Origin: Clonostachys chloroleuca
Lineage: Eukaryota > Ascomycota > Sordariomycetes > Hypocreales > Bionectriaceae
Direction of reading: 5' to 3'
Assembly (NCBI GenBank): GCA_037952775.1
Contig: JBANAY010000004.1
Location: forward strand, 2,356,001 to 2,420,000
DNA length: 64,000 nucleotides
A model generated the notes under the pieces. It saw nothing but the letters and a program-made list of their open reading frames with translations, was not told where the DNA came from and searched no databases. Position 1 is the stretch's first letter, and every line of letters begins with the position of its first letter. Positions 32,990-43,594 of the stretch are shown here, one piece after another. The position numbers were made by a program, and so were the translations under genes.

Positions 32990-33856
32990 ATGCCCCGCCC
33001 ACCTTTAGAGCAGAATCGCACCCTCAAGATTCTCAATGCCGCTCGAGATGGCGGATATGCAGTAGCAGCCATGTGCTGCTACAACATCGAGTCCGTCGTG
33101 GCCACTGTCCGCGCGGCCGAGGCCACCAAGTCACCGGCCATCGTCCAGCTCTTCCCCTGGGCCATCGAGTACGCCGGCGATGCCCTCGTCATCGCCGCCG
33201 CGAACCTGTGCCACTCGGCTTCTGTCCCCATGTCGCTGCATCTGGACCACTGCCAGACTCCTGAGCTGGTGCGCAGAGCGGCCAACATCCCGAATGGGTT
33301 TGATAGCATCATGTGTGACATGAGCCACTACGAGAAGGAGGAGAACCTGGCGCTGACCAAGGAGCTTGTGGCCTACTGCCACGAGCGTGGGATCGCCACG
33401 GAGGCCGAGCCCGGCCGGATCGAGGGAGGGGAAGACGGCGTCGCTGAGACGGTCGACCTGGAGGGTGTTCTGACGACGCCCGAGCAAGCCGAGGAGTTCG
33501 TGGCGACGGGCATCGAGATGCTGGCGCCTGCGTTTGGGAACGTACACGGCGAGTACGGACCCCGCGGCATCATACTCGAGTATGACCGCCTCGAGTCCGT
33601 ACATAAAGCTGTGGGCGACCGGGTGCGGTTAGTCCTGCACGGCGCGGACCCCTTCACTCCCGAGATCTATAACCGGTGTATCAAGGCCGGCGTGGTCAAG
33701 ATCAACATCAACAAGGGCATGAACAACCACTACGCCGCATCGCAGGAGGAGACGCGGGGGAAGCCCATCACGGCGGTTATGGAAGCCGGCACCAAGAAAA
33801 TGCAGGCGGCGATTGAGCAGTACACGATATGGTTTGGGTCAGCGCAGAAAGCGTAG
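32990..33856 (+). CDS. Class II ketose-bisphosphate aldolase-like protein
   Basis: One exon, 288 aa, the size of bacterial class II aldolases. Family features in order are AMCCYNIESVVATVRAAE, the HLDHCQTPE block with the catalytic Asp and a metal His, EAEPGRIEGGEDG, the metal His in AFGNVHGEYGP, LVLHGADPF in place of the usual LHGGS, and KININKGMNNHY near the phosphate site. The fold and Zn ligands appear intact, so an aldol cleavage enzyme is likely. LHGAD and the sugar-binding region differ from glycolytic FBA, so fructose-bisphosphate is probably not the main substrate. Its divergent partner is a threonate-dehydrogenase-like enzyme, which points to four-carbon sugar-acid breakdown to DHAP. 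That pathway link is inference. No four-carbon acid kinase gene is in the window. Confidence 0.87.
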   Translation: MPRPPLEQNRTLKILNAARDGGYAVAAMCCYNIESVVATVRAAEATKSPAIVQLFPWAIEYAGDALVIAAANLCHSASVPMSLHLDHCQTPELVRRAANIPNGFDSIMCDMSHYEKEENLALTKELVAYCHERGIATEAEPGRIEGGEDGVAETVDLEGVLTTPEQAEEFVATGIEMLAPAFGNVHGEYGPRGIILEYDRLESVHKAVGDRVRLVLHGADPFTPEIYNRCIKAGVVKININKGMNNHYAASQEETRGKPITAVMEAGTKKMQAAIEQYTIWFGSAQKA

Positions 33857-34792
33857 AAGAAAATCAGATAAATTTTGAATTGCATTTGAAAGGAGTGAGG
33901 AGGGTTCTACTTATAACCCCGTAAAAATACATTGAAGAAATTTCACATTATCGGCTTCGTTCAAGACCATCTGCCGTTGGATTTGTATATCTTAGTGTCG
34001 TTAATCTATGTCCATCGGAGAATAATGTTCATAAAGCTTGCAGTTGGCCCTGCTACATGTAAGATGAACCAAAAAAAAAACCACTGAATGGTTCAATAAT
34101 TTCACCGTTCACCTGAGAGCTTATGATTTTGTTCAACACACACCCTGGTCATCGATCTGGGGTGTATGTGAGCGGACTAAGAACAACGACCTTGGTATGA
34201 AGTATCGCTTTTATAGCAGAGAGTCAAACGAACAGGTATTGTATAGGCAAGACCATTTATACTGAATAAATTATGTTGATAGTGAAATGATTCTGTGTAT
34301 TGCATTAAGTGTTTGAAATATCGCCTCGATCTTCAGGGTTGAGGGTGAGCCACCTCAACCTCGGCTTATCCCCGAGGAAGGGCCCCGTAACGGTTCATTA
34401 CAGGCAATGTAACTGCTGAGAAGCACTGAGCAACCGCCTGAGACTTCCCCGCATTCTTCAGTCAGGAGACCGGGGGCGTTGATTGGCTGCATCTCCATCT
34501 AGAGGAAGCCCCCGGACGCCATTCCCGTTTGTGAAGAAACTCCGGGGCTAGTCCCAGCCTTTTGTTATGAATTCAGTGTACGTAGTATTATGTTGTATTA
34601 GTCGAGTAGTGTGTGACGTGCTTAATTAATTGTCCTGACTCGTCAGTCTGTCCCAAGGAGCACCCCTGAGACCCTCCCGATCTCATCTCACCGGCATATT
34701 CATCCAAGCTTTCATCATCTTGTCTTTCATTTATCTAGATTCACGCCGTCTCACGTAAATCCCATCAGCTCACGCTTCCCTCTTTTTCCGCC
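33857..34792. other. Intergenic: aldolase 3' flank and 4CL-like promoter
   Basis: About 930 bases with no supported coding frame. It contains two adjoining hairpins (34337-34377), a GC-rich part to about 34560 and a T/C-rich leader before the next ATG. Confidence 0.6.
34337..34377. repeat. Two nested/adjoining inverted repeats
   Basis: GGTTGAGG (34337-34344) pairs with CCTCAACC (34353-34360). The last CC of that arm also starts CCTCGG (34359-34364), which pairs with CCGAGG (34372-34377). The two stems share bases and are mutually exclusive at their junction. Confidence 0.65.
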
Positions 34793-36869
34793 ATGGTGTT
34801 TTATCCACCCAGTTGGGTGCCAGATCTACCTGGTAGGTAGCTCCCCTTACAATGACGTCTTTCAGACCTTTCTATCCTGCTATACCTGCGGCTCTTCTAA
34901 CTGCCCGGTTACTCAGATATTCCCGACTCCATCTCACTTGAAGACTTTCTGAACAACGAAAAGCATGGTCGCCATGCCATCAGCGCATCCAGAAACCCCT
35001 TCACATGCGGCCTGACCGGTAGAACATACTCGGCAAAAGAGGCCAGCCAACGGACAGAGTATCTGGCACGCGCGATCCGGACTCGCTTCTCTTTTAACCC
35101 GGATGAGGGTACCGAGTGGGACCGAGTCCTTGCTATCTTCTCCCTGAACACGGTACACATCACCCGCATTTCCCACCGTGACTCAACCTGAGCTAAATGA
35201 AACCATCGGGGAGATAGATTGATTACATCCCATTCGCTTTGGCAGTTCATCGATGTAATGGCATAGTCACGCCAGCCAGTGCTGCCTACTCGGCGCCCGA
35301 GCTGGAGCATCAGCTGCGCTCATCAGGCGCTAAGGGCATCTTCACCTGTGTTCCTCTTCTCGAGACGGCCCTCAAGGCGGCCAAGGCTGCCGGCATCGGC
35401 GAAGACGCCGTATTCCTGTTGCCGGTTCCTGGCTTCAGTTCTGAGAAGCTTCCTTTCAAAACCGTCGACGACCTGATTATCGAAGGGGAGCGTCTTCCGG
35501 CGGTTGAGCCGCTCCGATGGGTTAAGGGGCAAGGGGCGAGGCAAACGGCCTTCCTGAGTTACTCTAGCGGAACTTCAGGACTACCTGTAAGCACTCTTTG
35601 ACTCGATCTTTTACTTTTCAAATGCCGGTCCTATCAGGATCTGCTACTGGTCTAGCAGAAAGCTCACCATACCCCACGTGTAATAGAAAGCCGTAAAAGT
35701 GTCACACCGCAATGTTATAGCTAATGTAATCCAAATGGAACTGTTCGAGAGGGTCGCCAGAGACAAGCTGAAGGTCAAAACGCAAGTCGTCCTCGGCGTC
35801 CTCCCTCTCAGCCACATCTACGGCCTGGTCCTTGTCGGCCTGGTCTCCTGCTACAGAGGCGATGAGGTGGTCGTCCTCCCGCGGTTCGACCTGGACGCTT
35901 TTCTTGCGGCAGTCCAGCGGTTCAGGATTGAGCAGCTTGATGTGGTGCCGCCGATCCTCATCCAACTAATCACCAACCAGGCCAAGTGCGACAAGTTCGA
36001 CTTGAGCAGCGTGAGGATGGTCTTTAGCGGCGCGGCTCCGCTGGGGAGCGAGCTGACGTATGACATTCTGCGCAAGTATCCCAAGTGGCACGTCGTGCAG
36101 GGCTACGGCATGACGGAGTCTTCGCCGCTCATCACCAGTACCAGCGAGCTGGATGTCTTGGTGGGCTCGTCGGGCTCTCTCATCCCGGGCTTCAAGGCCA
36201 AGGTTATAGATGCGGACGGTAACGAGGTGCTCGGATATGATAAGCGCGGCGAGCTTCTCGTCCAGTCTCCTGCCGTCGTGATCGGCTACCTCAACAATGA
36301 AAAGGCCAATGCCGAGACTTTCGTATGGCACGAGGATGGGAGATGGCTCAAGACGGGCGATGAGGTTCTGGTCCGTCGGTCGGAGCAAGGGCATGACCAT
36401 TTCTTCATTGTCGACCGCATCAAGGAACTCATCAAGGTCAACGTATGTGAACCCCTAACTCCTACACAAGGCAATGCTCCCTATAGAGGAGAAATTCTGC
36501 CAGGTCCCATCACGAATTGTCTAACATCTATATTAGGGTCATCAAGTGGCACCAGCAGAGCTGGAAGCTCATCTTCTAATTCACCCTTTCGTGGCCGACT
36601 GTGCTGTTATTCAGGTTCATGATCCCCGCGCAGGCGAAGTCCCCAAGGCTTTTGTTGTCAGATCCGAAGAAGGGAAGAGCGAATCTGATGAGAAGGCCAT
36701 TGCAAGTATCAGCAAGCACGTGGAAGACCACAAAGCCAGGCATAAGTGGCTCAGAGGTGGCGTGGAGTTCATCGAGACAATTCCAAAGAGTGCCAGCGGG
36801 AAAATATTGAGAAGGATGCTTCGCGACCTCGAGAAGGATACACAAAGATCCAAGGGGCCAAAACTGTAA
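34793..36869 (+). CDS. 4-coumarate:CoA ligase-like acyl-CoA synthetase, probably peroxisomal
   Basis: Five exons (34793-34832, 34917-35152, 35218-35586, 35687-36442, 36537-36869) give 577 aa, and every junction keeps frame. The adenylate-forming core is complete: SYSSGTSGLPKAVKVSH (ATP loop, across the third intron), YGMTESSPL, RGELLVQSP, LKTGDE, IVDRIKELIKVNGHQVAP and the C-terminal Lys motif PKSASGKILRRML. The protein ends in PKL, a canonical-type PTS1, so peroxisomal import is likely. Fungal relatives activate fatty, phenylpropanoid or polyketide-side-chain acids; the substrate cannot be told. It stands alone, with no PKS or hydroxylase nearby, so primary peroxisomal acid activation is more likely than secondary metabolism. 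Confidence 0.92.
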
Positions 36870-38082
36870 ATACATCAAGAGTAGTCTCATTTCGAAGGCT
36901 TGGGTTGCACATATGTTTTCTGGCCACTTTGATGTCACGTAGCGATGCTTCATTTACATATAGAGTTTACAATTGTTTACGTTGATCAAACTGCTTGGTG
37001 CTGTTGCAAGGACCTCTTTAATCAAGATACGTTTGGTTCTCTCGAAGCCACCACTATCATCTTAAGGTGACAAGCAAAGACGGAGACATGCAAAAATGGA
37101 GAGGTATGATCACAAATCAAGGATTCCTTATAGAAATGGACATTGGAAACTTCATCATAACTCTGAGTACCGGCACTGTCCTCCCCGGCATCTTCTTTGC
37201 AAATCTAGTGTCCATCACAGGAAGAAGGCGACGGTCAAATGGGAAGAAATGACCCTCCTGTTCTTCGTTTCTTCATTCATCACTACAGGATTGACATCTT
37301 TGCCAATGAAAAATTCACAACAAAACAATGGGAAAGATTCAATTTTATTGTGTATTTGTCCTGTAATGAACGAAGCAACAATGAGTACCTAGTCGGCACT
37401 TCGGGGAGATGTCGCAAAGCTTCGCCGACGCTTGCCTCAATGGGATAGCCCCCCATCTGCATGAGTCAGCAGCAATAATTCCAGCACCCCACAAACACAG
37501 ATTTGGAGTAAGTCTCCGGAATCAACGAATAGGGAAATCTGATAAGAAGAACAGGCTTCTCATTCAAGGCTCCCAAACCGCATCAGAGGAGCCGAAAAAG
37601 CTATAGGCAGGACCTGAGAGCCAAGCAGTTTTCCTCAGACAAGCCGCTTTCCATACCCAAGATCAGTGGGAATTGATCCAATTCTCCGAATCGGATCTCT
37701 CACGTGCTTCTCCGATTCGGATCTTGGGCTTTTTTCTCCGGCGGCCAGTGCCAGGTCAGATCAAACGGGAAAGCGCCCCCGACAGAGCCTTGCCCCAAAC
37801 GCCGGGCGAGACATCAAGCAATTGCCGATTTCGGGATATCGTGGGCTTTCCCCATGGCACAGATCCTCCAAGAACCGTTAATCTATTAGTCGTTGGCGTG
37901 AGATGGGGACGATATTCCACCAATTGAATGAATGCTTAGTCCAGCAGCGATCTCTGTGAAATGACGAAGTTGTAGTTTTTTTCTTCTTGTTCCCTTTCTC
38001 TCCCTCTCTACTCCAGGTTTCCATCGCCCAATTCCTCTCGTGACAGCTCCTACACCGAATCGTCCTTCACAAATCAGCCAGG
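36870..38082. other. Intergenic: CYB2 promoter region
   Basis: About 1.2 kb between two genes on the plus strand. Open frames are short and lack conserved content. The notable signal is the symmetric element at 37686-37720. A T/C-rich leader precedes the next ATG. Confidence 0.6.
37686..37720. promoter_or_regulatory. Symmetric CCG-N3-CGG / CACGTG / CCG-N3-CGG element
   Basis: CCGAATCGG (37686-37694) and its reverse complement CCGATTCGG (37712-37720) flank a perfect E-box CACGTG (37701-37706), with 6- and 5-base spacers. CCG-N3-CGG is an everted/inverted triplet type used by Zn2Cys6 factors, and CACGTG is bound by bHLH factors. It lies about 365-400 bases upstream of the lactate dehydrogenase ATG. 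Confidence 0.5.
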
Positions 38083-40385
38083 ATGGCATTGCGCCTGTCT
38101 TCCTCGAGCTTCAAAACGGCTCTGCCTCTGCTCCGAAGCTCCAGAGGCGCACCAATTCTACAATCGCGAGCCTTACCATCTCGTTTTTTCACCACCACAC
38201 AACCTAGATTCGCGCGCCCAGCTGCTTCTGAGAACCGAGCTGGATCCAATCAGTCCCACAGAAGCTTCACGTCCATTTGGACCGCTTTCGCAGTTCTTGT
38301 CCGTCGCCTTTACCAATGGCGAACAGAGTACATGCTAACCTTGACCGATCCCCTCCAGGCCATTGCGACATCCTCACAGCTTCTACAGCCCCCCACATTC
38401 CATTTTCTCGATAGCTCTGCCAGCGACGCCGCCGTTGGCTCAGCATTGATTTCATACGACGAAGTACAGAAGCATACCTCGGCTGAAGATTGCTGGGTAA
38501 TCATAAACGTTCGTGACACTGCAACCCGCTCTAGGCGGCCGTATACGTACTAAGATGATCGTACTTGCAGGGTTTTGTATACGATGTGACTGATTTCCTT
38601 CAACTGCACCCCGGGGGCGTCCAGGCCATAGTGGCGCAAGCCGGAAAGGACGCCAGCAAGCTGTTCACGATGCTTCACCCGCCCGACGCCCTTGGGACCC
38701 TCCCGACAGAGTACTGCCTAGGACCTGTGGACCCGGAGACTTTACCGGCGCAGGAGGAGGAGGAACTCTCGGAGGCTGAGCAGCTCCGGCAAGAGGCCCG
38801 GGAGAACATGCCCCCTGCGGAAAACATGGTCATGGTGCAGGACTTTGAGGACTGGGCGGAGAAGGTGCTGAGCGAGACCGCCTGGGCGTACTACCGGAGC
38901 GCGGCGGACGAAGAGATGAGTGAGTTTCTTGCTGCCCTCAGGGCATGGCGCAAGACGTTTTGTGCTGACAATGGTGCTTATAGCTTTTACTGAGAACCGC
39001 GATGCCCTGCGCCGATACTTCTTCCGCCCGCGTATTCTGCAGAAGAACTCCACCGAGGGCATCACCGAGACGACTTTCATGGGAATCCCTACCAGTGTAC
39101 CGATCTTCATATCGCCCGCCGCGATGGCGAAGCTCGGACACCCTCTTGGAGAAGTCAACTTGACCAAGGCTGCTGGAGAGTGTGGAATTGTTCAGATGGT
39201 GGGTGCAACACTTATTCGAGGAGATTACTGTGGTGCTCATGAAACTGATTGACGTGCGATACACAGATTTCAGCCAACGCCAGTTGTGGACTTGAGGAAA
39301 TGTTCGAGGCCAAGCGGGAGGGGCAGTCTCTCATCTACCAGGTTTGTTTCTTCAAGACCAAGTCCTTTCGACTTCTGTTTTGGTGCTAACGAGAAGTGAT
39401 TCCAGCTGTACCTCAACAAGGACCGGGCTGCCTCCGAGACTCTCATCCAAAAAGTAGAGAAGCTGGGAGCCAAGGCCATCGTCTTCACGGTGGACGTCAT
39501 GTGGCAGTCTAAGCGGACCATGGATGTCCGCGCCAAGTTACCTTCTCCGGCTGAAGCTGCCGCAGCCGCGGCTGCTCCGGCGCCCGCCTCCGTCTCGCAT
39601 GCTATTTCAGGATATCAGGACTACAACCTTACGTGGAGCGATTTGGCCTTTATCCGGGTACGTCGTCTTATCCTTTTCTACTGAATATCTCTGCACATAA
39701 ATGGAATAGAAGTGTGTTCTTGTTCGAGTGTGCTAACCTAAAGTTGTTGAAGAAAAACACCAAGCTCCCCATCATCGTCAAGGGAGTCCAGTCGGTCGAG
39801 GATGTCCAACTTTGCGCTGATCACGGTGTGCAAGGCGTTATCCTCGTAAGTGAATCTCCAATGGTGCAAAACGAGCCCTGGTCGACAAACAAAAAGACTA
39901 ACAAATCATGTGTTTCTTCTTCTAGTCAAATCATGGAGGTCGTCAAGCTGACTACTCTCCTGCCCCAATTGATATTCTGTACGAAGTTCGATCATTGAGA
40001 CCTGAATTATTCGACAAGGTGGAAATCATGATCGACGGAGGAATCCGCACTGGAGCCGATGCCGTTAAGGCCCTTGCCCTCGGTGCTAAAGCCGTCGGAA
40101 TTGGACGACCGGCCCTGTACGCGAATGGCACACATGGAGAGGAGGGTGTTAAGCGCGTCATCAACAGTAAGTGTCCCCTTTCTTCCTTAGATAAGGAAGC
40201 CCTGCCCCCGCACATGACAGAATCATCGCTGACCAGGGGGGTGTTACCTCCGAGCAGTTTTCCAAGAAGAAATTGCAAGCACCATGCGGAATATCGGTGT
40301 CAGCAAAGTTCAAGATCTCAAGCCGGAAATGGTCGGGCCAGCAGGGCCGTGGGTAGGACGCAACAGGCCGCCATACGTGCCTTGA
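38083..40385 (+). CDS. CYB2: Flavocytochrome b2, L-lactate:cytochrome c oxidoreductase (mitochondrial)
   Basis: Exons: 38083-38508 (perhaps with a 60-nt in-frame intron at 38299-38358, GTCCGT...CCAG, good branch GCTAACC), 38571-38919, 38984-39198, 39267-39341, 39406-39657, 39753-39845, 39926-40166 and 40258-40385. The product is 572 aa with that intron removed, 592 aa without. The Ser/Arg-rich N-terminus (LPSRFFTTTQPRFARPA) is a mitochondrial presequence followed by a hydrophobic sorting segment. A cytochrome b5 domain follows with the heme ligands in HPGG and FTMLHP. The FMN domain has YFFRPRIL, ISPAAMAKLGHP, LYLNKDR, SNHGGRQ (catalytic His and Arg) and IDGGIRTGADAVKALALGA. The final intron acceptor at 40257 was chosen because it gives the conserved FQEEIASTMRNIG end. 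The enzyme oxidises L-lactate in the intermembrane space and passes electrons to cytochrome c. Confidence 0.93.
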
Positions 40386-40880
40386 AGGGAGAAGATGGCG
40401 AAATCAGACGACTAATATATACCTGTGGTTTCTTGGGAGCATGGACTGTTTTAAGTTTTGGGTATAAATCATTTCACAATAGACAAACTATGAAGGAATT
40501 GGGATATTGGGCTTTAGACTTTGATTTTTTAGATCAATGATGGGTGGATAGAAAGGGCAAGATAGTTGATTCCCCTAACTCTCTAGATTGCTTTGCCTCC
40601 TATCAACGGCGACTTCTCTTTTGCCGAGGTCGTCTGAGCACGTGAGCAACAATCTAGAGAACACGATGCGCGGACACACTTTGTCGATTCAATCCGTCAC
40701 ACTTCAGAGTGAGTAGGCAGATTTCTTGACCCAAGTATGATACTTATATGAAGAGCAAGAAGTAAAAGAATATCCCAGGATCATCGCAGATGAAAAACAA
40801 GCGCCATTATATATGCAGTCTATATGTTCGTCTATGAATCTACTTGTACAGTGACAAACAGGCATCCCGTGATATGCTCT
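40386..40880. other. Convergent 3' region
   Basis: About 495 bases between converging stops of CYB2 and the aspartic protease gene. It holds the two 3' UTRs; nothing else was seen. Confidence 0.6.
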
Positions 40881-42471
40881 CTAAGCAAGCAAGTTCATGA
40901 AAAAGCCAGCACCAGCCGCTGCCATTAGTGTCCAAGCCACAACCTGGACGTGCGCTCCAGCACCTTGGTCATTGCTAGACCCATTCCCACTGTTCTCCTG
41001 TGAACCACTTGATTGGGTGGCCTGTGAGCTTCCACTACTTGTTTGTGTTGCTGAAGCCTGGCTGGACGTTGAGATCGGACCACCAGTGAAAAGGGCATCC
41101 TTTTCTTGGCAGTTACCCGTCACGCTGGGCACGGGGTCGTCTCCCTTGCTGACGGCCACAATGTCATTATCTCCACAGTTGGCAGCCTGTGCCACGTGGA
41201 CAGACTCGCTTTCCCAATCAAATGTGAAATAGCCAGCCCTCAAGACGGTATCTCCAAGAATTTGTTGATCAGTGGTCAGAACAATGCCGACTACACATAG
41301 TCCAGCAGCCGCTTGAAAATCCATGATCAGGTCGCTGAAGGGAACAGCGATCGTCTTGTTTCCGAATCCGAAGCTGACGCTGCCAGCTTCCTCTCGTCTT
41401 TTACAATCAACGAGGTAGTAACCATTAGTGTCTTGTATGGCCCCCAGGGATTTAAGGATTGGCTTGGCTGCTGTTTCACGTAGACGGGTGATGGTGGTTC
41501 CTGAGTCCAACATTACTTTCTTGTCGTCTCCCAGAAGCTGGTAGGTGGAGTTCTGCCCCTTGATTGTGATGCCCATGGTGTTAATCGACACGCCGAGACG
41601 ATACTCTCCGCTCGAACCGCGAATGGTAGATAGCTTCTCCAGGGTGCCAATGAACTTGCTCTTGTCGATACCGCCGTAGATAACAGCGCCAGTTGTGGAC
41701 TCCGAATGGCGTAGATCAAGGGAGAAGACGCGAGCCGCAATAATCCCCTGGTCAAGCATCGAATTGAGGACTAAACTATAAGGCTCCTTGCCGTCAAATC
41801 CACTCTTCATGTCGGGAGCAAGCCCGAAAATGCCGGCAAACTGCCCCGAGCTCGCGACAACAGCGCCAAATGTCTGGTTCTTGATGACCGCGTCACCCAG
41901 TGTAATATCGTCGGCATAGTATGTCAGATTGACGCTAGTATGCGTCGAGCTATCTGAGGCATCGCCATATTTGATTGACTCGTTTCCAAATGGACCAACC
42001 GCCGGTGTCTTGGAATTTTTCGGGGTATAACGTCCGAAGCTTTTGCACTGCTGTACTGGGTATCGCTTGGTGCATTTGCACAGTCCGGATTTACCCAGAG
42101 CTCGCTGGATCCAGTATCGACGAGAAGTGTCAATTTCTGAGGAGGGCTGCCGATCTCGACTGCAACCGAAAACAATGTCAGACATGTGTCTCCCGATCAG
42201 TGCGGGAGGGAGGATGGAAAGGTCACGATAGCCTGGCAGTCCCATCCCCATAACATTGTGACTCACCGTCAGTCGTGTAGAAAAACTCCCTGTTATCCAG
42301 CTCAGACACGATGGCCTTGGTATCCCGCTTAGCGGAATGGGGCCTGTCAACAGTGCCAATAGGCACAGAGAGGAATCCCTCCCCTCGCTTCGCCTTTGGA
42401 AAGCCAACGTTGGCGTCAACTACCTGTCCAGCAAGCAGCGAGAAAACAGCACCTAATACCAGCGACCGCAT
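40881..42471 (-). CDS. Yapsin-like GPI-anchored aspartic protease, apparent frameshift after the first active site
   Basis: Exon 1 is 42471-42267 and exon 2 runs 42159-40881 (minus strand). The signal peptide (MRSLVLGAVFSLLAGQVVDA) is followed by a propeptide with a KR dibasic site (SAKR). Splicing creates TTDVEIGSPPQKLTLLVDTG, the first catalytic motif (DTGSSELWVN). The second motif is VMLDSGTTITRL. A Ser/Gln/Asn stalk and hydrophobic end (VAWTLMAAAGAGFFMNLLA) predict a GPI anchor. Between WVNPDC and QQCKSFGRYTP the reading frame changes by one base; the first frame stops at 41924 (146 aa). A one-base gain near the CCC at 42060-42058 would restore a 494-aa enzyme. Yapsin relatives process or shed surface proteins and act in wall integrity. 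It may be a pseudogene, but an under-called base is more likely. Confidence 0.88.
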
Positions 42472-43594
42472 ATTGAAGACGTTTGTTGTGGCGGGAGATC
42501 CAACAAGGGAAACGCAACGGTTCAAATAGGCATCCTGGCAGGACGGTTGGATCGCGGAGAGTCCGGGGTCAGAGCCATCTTGATAAAGCTTTCCTGTCCC
42601 CACCACATGTTGACGCCAAGAGACCGTACATGGCCTCCCGAGGACCTGCGACTTGTCTCTCCCTTGCCCTGTTCTGTGACTGGACGGCCAAGGGGGGCTG
42701 ACATGGGTCGATGGAGCAAGAAGATGGGGCGAGCTGCAAGGGGGAGGGAGGCTTAGTGTTTAAGTTTTGCGGGCTCAGCGGCTGACTTGTTGGCTTGTCG
42801 GCTTGCGTGGACGGCGCCGATCATTGAAACACTTTTTCTGATTCGATGGTTCCGAAATTGGGCCAGACTCGAGTTCCGTAAGCCAGCCACGGACTCGGAT
42901 CTTCCTGTTGTGCGCCCGGCAGACGCCATTGGAGGCTCGGACCTCCAGCAGCTGCAGGTGTCTCGTCTCCCGACAATTGGACAGGCATGATTGCTCAGTC
43001 GTCGTCAATTCCTCCACCCGTGCGAATGAATAACAAGTCGGATTCCGCGCGCGCCTCCGCCTCAATGCTGCAATGCATGACTTGGCCCCTGCAAGTGGTA
43101 CAAGAATAGCCCATTAGAGTTAGGCACCTTGCCAATCGGGTCCTTCATCTGATGATCCGCTACTGCTAATCGGTCCCTCCTGAGTCCTGACACGCGCCAA
43201 CAAGAAGCTCTCGCCTGTCTGCCGCAAAGCAAGACCTCAAGAAGCAGCTTCTCGAAGGGCACCCCAATCGTAACCAGTCATTGGTGTTGGTATACTTGTT
43301 GTAGGACCAAGAACCCATACTCGAACGGAGTGCCTTTTCAGTGGAGCCCAGCTTGCCGCCTCCTTTAAGCGTGCGTAAGGGAGTTGGTGTGTAGGATTTT
43401 GTTCCAATCGTCTCTTGGCATGTATGAACTAAATCATATCGAGCTTTGATATACATCTCATTCCCTTTTTGTAAGGCTATGTTGGGAATCAACAAATAAT
43501 GATGGCAACCAAGCCCATTCAAAATCTTGTTGCTTCTATGCTACTGTACATATTTGGACAAGCGTCAATCTAGACATTTAGTATACAAGCCAAC
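42472..43594. other. Intergenic: protease promoter and ATP12 3' flank
   Basis: About 1.1 kb between two genes that both read leftward. The longest frame inside (about 118 codons, 43166-43522 minus) has no family character or splice support and was not accepted. Confidence 0.6.

Noticed and set aside
34793..36869. Secondary-metabolite cluster around the 4CL-like ligase
   Set aside because: No PKS, NRPS, terpene cyclase, P450 or transporter is nearby; neighbours are primary metabolism genes.
42050..42105. Mini-intron (GTAAAT...CCCAG, 39 nt) to explain the protease frame change
   Set aside because: Too short for this genome, lacks a branch point and would remove the conserved VNPDC segment.
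43166..43522. 118-codon minus-strand ORF in the protease/ATP12 gap
   Set aside because: No conserved content, poor composition and no intron-compatible extension.
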